This document shows positions 7,863 to 12,867 of a stretch of 12,867 nt of DNA, piece after piece (within the stretch, counting starts at the first letter, position 1; each line of letters begins with the position of its first letter). Under the pieces are notes generated by a model, which ran no database searches, was not told the DNA's origin, and saw nothing but the letters and a program-made list of their open reading frames with translations. The translations under genes were made by a program, and so were the position numbers. Source of the DNA: Nanosynbacter sp. (GTDB lineage Bacteria; Patescibacteriota; Saccharimonadia; Saccharimonadales; Saccharimonadaceae); the NCBI GenBank assembly GCA_015257705.1, contig JABZJR010000013.1:1-12867 (forward strand), given 5' to 3'.

Positions 7863-7879
7863 TCCATAGATAAATTATC

Positions 7880-7909
7880 AATCAGCCTCGGTATGGGGCT
7901 GATTTTTTT
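7880..7909 (+). terminator. Intrinsic terminator after the pilin gene
   Basis: Perfect inverted repeat AATCAGCC (7880-7887) / GGCTGATT (7897-7904). It extends by a U-G and a C-G pair to leave a 5-nt loop, and is followed by a run of seven T (7903-7909) and then a second T run. It lies 18 bp after the pilin stop and ends the pilin transcript. Confidence 0.9.
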
Positions 7910-7918
7910 ATGGTTTTT

Positions 7919-7927
7919 TGTTACCAT
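7919..7927 (+). promoter_or_regulatory. Extended -10 promoter of pilD
   Basis: TG-T-TACCAT (TG at 7919-7920, hexamer 7922-7927, 4/6 match to TATAAT) forms an extended -10. No good -35 is visible, because the region upstream is the pilin terminator. A start 7-8 nt downstream falls on or next to the A of the pilD ATG at 7935, which predicts a leaderless mRNA. There is no Shine-Dalgarno motif before this ATG. Confidence 0.45.
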
Positions 7928-7934
7928 AAGAAGT

Positions 7935-8816
7935 ATGATTAAGTTTGTACTAGTGGGATTTTTAGGGGCTATTTTAGGTAGTTTCGCCGGAGCGCAAATT
8001 TGGCGCTTGCGGGCTCGTCAATTGGTGGAAGATAAAAAAGCTGGAGAAAAGGTTGACCAAAAGGAATTAAAGAAATTGTCTCCATTGATAAAAAAAATTT
8101 CCAAAGATAGGTCACGCTGTTTATCTTGCGGACATGAGCTTAAGTGGCACGATTTGATTCCTGTGGTAAGTTGGGTCGCTGGATTAGGGCGATGCAGATA
8201 TTGCAAAGCATTTATTGGCTGGACGGAAATCTTGCTAGAACTAGTGATGGCCGGATTATTTGTTGCGTCTATGGTTTTTTGGCCTGGATCATTGACGGAT
8301 ATCTGGCAAGTCGCGTTGCTGGTCTTGTGGTTGGCAAGTTTGGTGCTGCTGGCGATTTTATTTGTCTATGACCTCAGATGGCTACTTCTTCCAGATGTAA
8401 TTAATATTCCGTTTATCATTCTTGGTGTTATTTTTGCGGGAATAAAAGTATGTCTAGCTGGCGATTTCTCAAAAAGCTTGATGACGTTATTTGGGTCGAT
8501 TGCGATTCTGAGCGGAATATATATGGTGCTGTATTTATTCTCAAAATATCGTTACGGGGAAGATAAAACTTGGATCGGTTTTGGTGACGTTAAGCTTGGA
8601 TTTGGATTGAGTTTGTTCTTGGGGAATTGGCTTTTGGCGTTTGCAGCTTTATTTATCGCGAATCTTATCGGCACGCTTCTTGTCTTGCCATCAATGGTGC
8701 GAGGAAAATTGCAAGCAACTTCACGGATATGCTTCGGTCCATTGCTTATCGTAGGATTTTTACTCGCTTGGTTCTTTAGCCGACAAATTTTAGAGTGGGG
8801 CTTTCTTATTGTCTAA
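7935..8816 (+). CDS. pilD: PilD, prepilin peptidase / N-methyltransferase (A24 family)
   Basis: 293 aa, polytopic inner-membrane aspartic protease that removes prepilin leader peptides and methylates the new N-terminus. Residues 1-20 form the first membrane helix with the LGSFAGA motif. The N-terminal cytoplasmic methylase-type domain has the zinc tetracysteine C62-x2-C65 and C87-x2-C90 around HDLIPVVSW. Catalytic Asp are D146 in VYDLRWLLLPD and D218 in GFGDVK. Several more helices run to the C-terminus. A Lys-rich insertion (about 29-59) separates the first helix from the zinc domain and is longer than the short loop in proteobacterial PilD. I chose ATG 7935 because the in-frame upstream ATG at 7893 lies inside the terminator hairpin and adds a non-homologous extension. 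It has its own promoter and serves all five pilin genes around it. Confidence 0.94.
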   Translation: MIKFVLVGFLGAILGSFAGAQIWRLRARQLVEDKKAGEKVDQKELKKLSPLIKKISKDRSRCLSCGHELKWHDLIPVVSWVAGLGRCRYCKAFIGWTEILLELVMAGLFVASMVFWPGSLTDIWQVALLVLWLASLVLLAILFVYDLRWLLLPDVINIPFIILGVIFAGIKVCLAGDFSKSLMTLFGSIAILSGIYMVLYLFSKYRYGEDKTWIGFGDVKLGFGLSLFLGNWLLAFAALFIANLIGTLLVLPSMVRGKLQATSRICFGPLLIVGFLLAWFFSRQILEWGFLIV

Positions 8817-8839
8817 GTAAAAAGCGCTTATGCTATAAT
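8809..8839 (+). promoter_or_regulatory. Promoter of the minor pilin operon
   Basis: A consensus extended -10, TGCTATAAT (8831-8839), overlaps the end-of-pilD intergenic gap. A weak TTGTCT at 8809-8814 could act as a -35 but the spacer is 19 bp. An 8-bp palindrome AAGCGCTT (8822-8829) lies just upstream of the -10. Predicted transcription start is about 8846, 0-3 nt before the start codon. Confidence 0.6.
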
Positions 8840-8848
8840 GGAGAAGTG

Positions 8849-9589
8849 ATGGGCAATAAACAAAAAGGTTTTACTATAATTGAAGTGATTTTGTTTGTGG
8901 CTATTTCTGGCTTACTGACCTCTATGTTAATGGTCGGCGTAAGTATGTCAATTAATCGTCAGCAATATCGCGATTCGGTGCAATCATATGCTGGTTTTTT
9001 GCGAAATGAGTACTCGAAGGTGGTCAATGTTGAGAATGAGCGATCTAAGGGCACGTGTCCAATTGAAGGCTCTGATGGTCGAGCTGAAACTCTACGTGGA
9101 CAATCCGATTGTGTGATTGTCGGTCGCTATATTACCACTGAAGGTTCTCTGGGCTCGACGGACGGCAATCTGTACAAAACTTATCCAGTTTATGCCTATA
9201 GATCAGATAAGGGTAGCGCGTGGACTTATAAACGCGATGCTGAGTCTGACAAATATATTGTTAATTGGCAAGCAAAAACTAGGTTCTCTAACCAAGCTAA
9301 GGATAGTGCGTATATTTCTATTTTGATGTACCGCCACCCAGAGACGGGACAGTTGGACATTAGAACTGATACGAGCCGATTCGGTGACAATTTAACTGAT
9401 TTCGTCAATAATAAAAATAGTGCTGGAGTTGTGCAGTCTGCTGGCGAGCAGCGTCAACAGAGGGAAATTTGTGTTTATGATGACGGCTGGCTACCGGGAG
9501 AGAGATTATCTATTTTTCTACGATCACATGCAGGTTCTGCTGATGCTGTAGTTATGGGTAATGCTACGGGAGGCTGTGCTGATGCGTAA
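8849..9589 (+). CDS. Minor pilin, FimT/GspH-like
   Basis: 246 aa. It has a class III leader MGNKQKG, then FTIIEVILFVAISGLLTSML with cleavage after Gly7, Phe +1 and Glu +5. The N-terminal helix is followed by a large mostly beta globular domain. Four Cys (70, 88, 208, 243) are placed as two likely pairs. The first-in-operon position and N-terminal pattern suggest FimT/GspH, which would be long for that family. Only the leader and helix are securely recognised. ATG 8849 is preferred because it places the leader correctly; GGAG at 8840-8843 lies five bases upstream. An in-frame GTG at 8846 directly precedes it and could also start. The longer frame from 8795 overlaps the end of pilD and the promoter. 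It heads an operon of four pilin-like genes. Confidence 0.86.
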   Translation: MGNKQKGFTIIEVILFVAISGLLTSMLMVGVSMSINRQQYRDSVQSYAGFLRNEYSKVVNVENERSKGTCPIEGSDGRAETLRGQSDCVIVGRYITTEGSLGSTDGNLYKTYPVYAYRSDKGSAWTYKRDAESDKYIVNWQAKTRFSNQAKDSAYISILMYRHPETGQLDIRTDTSRFGDNLTDFVNNKNSAGVVQSAGEQRQQREICVYDDGWLPGERLSIFLRSHAGSADAVVMGNATGGCADA

Positions 9590-10163
9590 GCTTAACGGAG
9601 GTGACACACTTGTCGAGGTGCTGCTTGGAGTAACTATTTTTAGCCTAGTTGCCGTTATTGCATTAGAAACTATGAACCGCGGGATGGCTATCGCTCAGTA
9701 TTCTTTGGAGACGACGTTGGTTCGCCAACAGGTTGACGCTCAGGCTGAAATGCTAAGATATGCGCATGATATGAAAAATGATACTTGGAAGAAATTGGTA
9801 GACAATAATTCAGTGAGCGTTTCTGCTGTTAATGGCAATGAAGGAAACTTGGGTGCTGAAAAATGTCCTGATGATTTTTCCGCGAAAGAGTTTGCTTTGG
9901 CTGCGACACCTTCGCTCGCTTCGAAGATTAGTATATTGAACAATCCTGGAGATTATAAACCAGCAGAAACATACGCGCGGGTTGATAGTGATACTAAAAA
10001 AACGTATGGAATATCTGTTAGATTAGTTAAGCCGAGTACGACTGTCGGGAGCAGAGATAGCAATAAATATGATGCGTACATAAAAGCGTGCTGGATGCCA
10101 GTTGGCAGTAAAATGCCGGCGACTATTGGTACGATTGTGAGGTTGTATGATTCGGGGCTATAA
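9582..10163 (+). CDS. Minor pilin, PilV/GspI-like
   Basis: 193 aa. The leader MRKLNGG is followed by DTLVEVLLGVTIFSLVAVIA. If cleavage follows Gly7, position +1 is Asp instead of the usual Phe/Met, while Glu is kept at +5. The DTLVEVLxxVxIFS pattern is close to PilV/GspI. Two Cys (95 and 170) could pair. The start at 9582 overlaps the previous gene by 8 bp and has GGGAGG (9568-9573) eight bases upstream. A possible start at 9561 would lengthen the leader and lie before this motif, so it is rejected. Minor pilins of this class belong to the priming complex at the pilus tip; that role is inferred from family and order. Confidence 0.86.
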   Translation: MRKLNGGDTLVEVLLGVTIFSLVAVIALETMNRGMAIAQYSLETTLVRQQVDAQAEMLRYAHDMKNDTWKKLVDNNSVSVSAVNGNEGNLGAEKCPDDFSAKEFALAATPSLASKISILNNPGDYKPAETYARVDSDTKKTYGISVRLVKPSTTVGSRDSNKYDAYIKACWMPVGSKMPATIGTIVRLYDSGL

Positions 10164-10845
10164 AAAAGGATTTACGCTTATCGAATTGATGCTCGCCATG
10201 AGCTTTATATCTGTTCTTTTGTTGTCGATTGCAATGGTGGGTATTCAAGCGGGAAAAATGTATAGCAGAGGTATTGTGCTTCGTGATGTTAATCAAGCGG
10301 GGCGAGATATTTCAGATACTATTCGACGCGATTTTCTTCAAGCGAACGCCGAAAAGATTGACACTACTGGCTTGAGGGTGCCGAATAGTAGCAATTGGTC
10401 AACTGGTCGACTTTGTCTTGGTTCTCATTCTTATGTGTGGAATAATCCGAAGTATTTGGACGATCCTAGTCTGTTGGGCGGAAATAGTCTGTTTAAGGTT
10501 AATGGTAATCCAGTGAATTTGGTGCGCGTAGTTGATGCGGATAGCGGATTATGTAAAAAAGATGCTTCTGGCAAATATCCGGAAACCGTCGATCTTGCAA
10601 AATCATCCAATTTGCTCAGGTCTATCAATAGCGGTGATGGTTCAATTGGTGTACACGAAGTTACGCTAGAAAAAGTTACCTCAGATAATTCAAGGGAGGC
10701 GCTGTATAAATTGACTTTTACGCTGGGGACGAGCAAGATGAGTGAAATAAGGGATTCTTCCTGTAAAGCTCCGACTGAAGATGATAGTAATTTTGAGTTC
10801 TGTGCTATAAATAAATTTGAGATGATTGTGAGGACAAATGGGTAA
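10147..10845 (+). CDS. Minor pilin, PilW/GspJ-like
   Basis: 232 aa. The class III leader MIRGYKKG is followed by FTLIELMLAMSFISVLLLSI, with cleavage after Gly8, Phe +1 and Glu +5. The helix continues into a polar domain containing VNQAGRDISDTIRRDF (48-63), the region after the helix typical of PilW/GspJ proteins. Four Cys (90, 136, 206, 219) are present, the last two close together near the C-terminus. The gene overlaps the previous one by 17 bp with GAGG at 10139-10142 before the ATG, so translation is likely coupled. Third in the minor pilin operon, as in PilV-W-X clusters of other bacteria. The PilW assignment is from the helix region and gene order only. Confidence 0.86.
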   Translation: MIRGYKKGFTLIELMLAMSFISVLLLSIAMVGIQAGKMYSRGIVLRDVNQAGRDISDTIRRDFLQANAEKIDTTGLRVPNSSNWSTGRLCLGSHSYVWNNPKYLDDPSLLGGNSLFKVNGNPVNLVRVVDADSGLCKKDASGKYPETVDLAKSSNLLRSINSGDGSIGVHEVTLEKVTSDNSREALYKLTFTLGTSKMSEIRDSSCKAPTEDDSNFEFCAINKFEMIVRTNG

Positions 10846-11980
10846 AAATGCGCGACAATCAGGTGCTGTATCTCTTTTTGCGGTTATATTTGGCGCGATG
10901 TTGCTGACTATTGTTACTATTGGGTTTATCAAGTTGATGATTATGGATCAGCGACAATCCTCGAATAATGATCTGTCACAAAGTGCTTATGACGCGGCTT
11001 TGGCTGGAGTTGAGGATGCTAAGCGTGTGGTTCGTGCCGCTCAAACGGGCAATATTCAAGCGGCGGGAGTGCTGAATGGTCCAATTAATTGTAATATGGT
11101 CGCGGCATCTGGTGTTGTTGGAGGTAGCTCTTCTGGTGAAACTATTATTAAAACTGGTACAGATGCGGGTAAAAAATTTGATCAAGCGTATACTTGCGTA
11201 AAGATCACTATGAAATCCCAAGATTTTATATATAAGTCTATCGAGGAAAAATCTCAAATTGTGCCACTACGCGCAACTGGTTCATTCAATAAGATATCTA
11301 TTGAATGGTATAGGCGCGATGATGAGAGTAATTTGAATGGCGCTAACGCCGCCAACACTGAAATATCCACTTCTGGGGATTTGCCGGCGAAAAACAACTG
11401 GAATGCTAATTCACCACAATTGATGCGTGTGCAGCTTATTAACCCAGGTGCCACCTTTAATTTAGCGGCGCTAGATTCAACTGGCGTCACTTCTTTCTTG
11501 CGGCCGAATGTTTTAAGATCAGACGTAGCAAGCCAGAATGGTACTGCTGTTTCTGGTAAGATTTCTGATCATCCACGCGCAACTGACGGGAATGAACACA
11601 ATAATGGGACAAGTGTAATTTCTTGCAGTAAGACATTCAAGTTTTCTGGCGAATATTCGTGTAAAGCGGTGATTGATGTTGATGAGATTCCAGCTGGTAG
11701 CGAAACAGCATTCTTAAGGTTATTGCCTATATATAAAGGTGGCAGTGTGAAGATTTCTCTTCAGAAAACCGACGGAACGATTGTCAATTTTGATGGAGTC
11801 CAGCCGATTGTCGATTCCACGGGGCGGGCAAGTGATTTGTTTAGAAGAGTTGAAGCTCGACTGCAAATAGGAGACGATTTCGCATATCCTAACAATGCGG
11901 TTGAATTGAAGAATAGCCTGTGCAAAGACTTTTCTGTATCTGGCGGCGGATCTGCTACCGTAGGTCAATGTAAGCCATAG
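10838..11980 (+). CDS. PilX/GspK-like large minor pilin, tip candidate
   Basis: 380 aa, the largest pilin-like protein here. The N-terminus is MGKNARQSG then AVSLFAVIFGAMLLTIVTIG. It is a PilX-type start: short basic leader, Gly, hydrophobic helix, but Ala at +1 and no Glu at +5. QSAYDAALAGVEDAKRVV (48-65) resembles the conserved Ala-rich segment after the helix in PilX proteins. The remaining about 300 residues are rich in short strands and carry six Cys (85, 120, 263, 275, 362, 378). Loss of Glu5 is typical of GspK/PilX subunits that cap the fibre. It overlaps the previous gene by 8 bp with a GTGAGGA ribosome binding site. It closes the operon and meets the recombinase gene tail to tail. 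A role as tip adhesin is inference from size and position. Confidence 0.82.
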   Translation: MGKNARQSGAVSLFAVIFGAMLLTIVTIGFIKLMIMDQRQSSNNDLSQSAYDAALAGVEDAKRVVRAAQTGNIQAAGVLNGPINCNMVAASGVVGGSSSGETIIKTGTDAGKKFDQAYTCVKITMKSQDFIYKSIEEKSQIVPLRATGSFNKISIEWYRRDDESNLNGANAANTEISTSGDLPAKNNWNANSPQLMRVQLINPGATFNLAALDSTGVTSFLRPNVLRSDVASQNGTAVSGKISDHPRATDGNEHNNGTSVISCSKTFKFSGEYSCKAVIDVDEIPAGSETAFLRLLPIYKGGSVKISLQKTDGTIVNFDGVQPIVDSTGRASDLFRRVEARLQIGDDFAYPNNAVELKNSLCKDFSVSGGGSATVGQCKP

Positions 11981-11981
11981 G

Positions 11982-12867
11982 TTAAGGTTCTGTGTCACTA
12001 TGAAATCGGTCGTGGATATCTTTCAGATGCTGGTCGGTAACGTGTGTATATACCTGTGTTGTTGATATATTGCTATGGCCCAGCATTGATTGGACTGAGC
12101 GCAAGTCTGCACCGTTCATAAGTAGGTCGGTGGCAAAGCTATGGCGCATAGTGTGTGGGCTTACATGTTTTGTGATACCAGCTAATCTAGCATATTGACC
12201 AACCATTCTCTGAATGCTGCGCGCACTTAACCTACGGTAGTCTCCGGAGGTGTTGGGGGCTGCGTAGCGTTTGCTATAGCTTAAAAATAGAGCTGGTAAA
12301 TTATCTGTTCTGGCTTCCAGGTATGCCGATATATGTTCGGCGGCACTTTTTGAAATAAAAACAGGGCGATCCTTTTGTCCTTTTCCTCGCACCATAAATT
12401 CGCGCCTCTTTAGGTTTATGTGATCGCGGTTTAAATTGACCAATTCTGAAACACGCAGTCCGCTGGAAAATAGCAACTCAACAATTGCTCGATCCCTCAA
12501 TCCAGATTCTGTATCGGTTGGTATTTGATCGATTATGCGTAAAACCTCGTCATATTGTAAAAAAGTCACTTGTTTACGAACTACTTTGGGCAATATAATT
12601 CTGTCGGCCGCTAGACTTTTGATATTACGACGAGAAAGGTAGGTTAGTAGACCTCGTAATGCAATAAGATGATAACTTTGGGTAATTAAAGACAGCTCTT
12701 CGCCGGTGTTGTCATTTTTATAACGGTTTAGCCAGAGTCGATACTGGCGTATTAGTTCTGATGTAATTTTCTCAACATTTATATCGCCGGCAAAATCGAT
12801 AAATCTCTCCAGGTATAGTTGATAATTTATGATGGTTTTTTGACTACGTCCACCTTCGACTTCTAGG
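11982..12867 (-). CDS. XerC/XerD-type tyrosine recombinase (5' end outside window)
   Basis: The frame runs without a stop from the right edge to the TAA at 11982-11984, giving about 294 visible residues. The TTG at 12593 is internal, not the start. The N-terminal SAM-like core-binding domain (about residues 1-90) is visible in this extension, with KTIINYQLYLERFIDF near its beginning and LRGLLTYLSRR near its end. The catalytic domain has every active-site residue, numbered in the visible fragment: R138 (SSGLRVSELV), K162 (GKGQKDRP), H238 and R241 (HTMRHSF), H264 (LGHSN) and Y273 (TTQVYTH; the Tyr codon is at 12048-12050). Size and architecture match Xer proteins that resolve chromosome dimers, and little more than the first residues should be missing. 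There is no sign of an integrated element here. Whether it is the housekeeping Xer or a mobile-element integrase cannot be told without its context to the right. Confidence 0.92.
   Translation of the reverse strand, partial: LEVEGGRSQKTIINYQLYLERFIDFAGDINVEKITSELIRQYRLWLNRYKNDNTGEELSLITQSYHLIALRGLLTYLSRRNIKSLAADRIILPKVVRKQVTFLQYDEVLRIIDQIPTDTESGLRDRAIVELLFSSGLRVSELVNLNRDHINLKRREFMVRGKGQKDRPVFISKSAAEHISAYLEARTDNLPALFLSYSKRYAAPNTSGDYRRLSARSIQRMVGQYARLAGITKHVSPHTMRHSFATDLLMNGADLRSVQSMLGHSNISTTQVYTHVTDQHLKDIHDRFHSDTEP

Noticed and set aside
7893..7934. In-frame upstream start for PilD at 7893
   Set aside because: It lies in the loop of the pilin terminator and adds 14 residues before the normal PilD N-terminus; ATG 7935 fits the family and the extended -10.
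8795..8848. Upstream start for the FimT/GspH-like pilin at 8795
   Set aside because: It overlaps the end of pilD and the promoter and would put 18 extra residues before a normal prepilin leader.
10431..10736. 101-codon open frame on the - strand within the PilW-like gene
   Set aside because: It lies wholly inside a well-supported pilin gene, lacks a ribosome binding site and resembles no family; treated as a chance frame.
12591..12593. TTG at 12593 as the start of a truncated recombinase lacking its N-terminal domain
   Set aside because: The frame stays open to the right edge and encodes a recognisable core-binding domain, so the gene is cut by the window, not by mutation.
1..12867. Alternative genetic code with UGA read as Gly
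   Set aside because: TGA ends pilM and pilO in coupled ATGA junctions, and no gene has in-frame TGA at conserved positions.
11982..12867. Integrated element or integron with attachment sites next to the recombinase
   Set aside because: No direct repeats, attC-like hairpins, cassette genes or tRNA are visible nearby; a dif-like inverted repeat was looked for and not found.
1..12867. tRNA, rRNA, CRISPR array, insertion sequence or riboswitch
   Set aside because: Coding sequence fills nearly the whole window. The longest gap, between pilC and the pilin, is 81 bp and holds only a promoter and a leader; no repeated units or cloverleaf were seen.

Overview
The window is a type IV pilus (T4P) locus with every complete gene on the + strand. 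A partial surface-protein gene lies at the left edge and a convergent tyrosine recombinase gene, cut off by the right edge, lies on the - strand. The gene content points to Candidatus Saccharibacteria (TM7) or a close Patescibacteria/CPR lineage. It has a PilM-N-O-B-T-C order with class III prepilins, a Lys-rich insertion in the prepilin peptidase, moderate GC and very tight packing. The C-terminal domain of the left-edge protein resembles a family I recall from Patescibacteria. TGA is used as a stop at the coupled pilM/pilN and pilO/orf junctions, so the code is standard (table 11), not the UGA=Gly code of Gracilibacteria/SR1. No secretin (PilQ) or PilP is present in the window, which fits a single-membrane cell envelope. 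The lineage call is inference from these traits; no database search was run.

Layout. 1-519: C-terminal part of a probable large surface protein. 564-7301: machine operon pilM-pilN-pilO-orf76-pilB-pilT-pilC, with gaps or overlaps of -4 to 13 bp and Shine-Dalgarno motifs inside the operon. It is driven by a promoter (TTGCAA-17-TATAAT) whose -10 almost touches the pilM start codon. 7299-7909: the probable major pilin as its own unit, with a promoter, a leader with a ribosome binding site and a strong intrinsic terminator. 7919-8816: prepilin peptidase PilD from an extended -10 promoter that predicts a leaderless mRNA. 8809-11980: four minor-pilin-like genes (FimT/GspH-like, PilV/GspI-like, PilW/GspJ-like, PilX-like) in overlapping order behind a TGcTATAAT promoter. 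11982-12867: XerC/D-type recombinase, tail to tail with the last pilin gene with one base between the stop codons.

How the genes work together. PilD cuts and methylates the prepilins. PilB (extension ATPase) and PilT (retraction ATPase) act on the inner-membrane platform PilC. PilM-PilN-PilO form the cytoplasmic and membrane alignment complex, with the 76-aa single-pass protein as an uncharacterised extra member. The pilin gene at 7383 probably gives the fibre, and the minor pilins probably prime assembly and form the tip. In Saccharibacteria T4P have been linked to contact with the bacterial host, so the tip proteins and the left-edge surface protein are the best candidates for adhesion.

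Points of most interest are: the cysteine split between machine proteins (almost none) and pilins (always an even number); loss of the metal-binding cysteines in PilB; three transcription units predicted to be leaderless or nearly so; and the unexplained 76-aa membrane protein.
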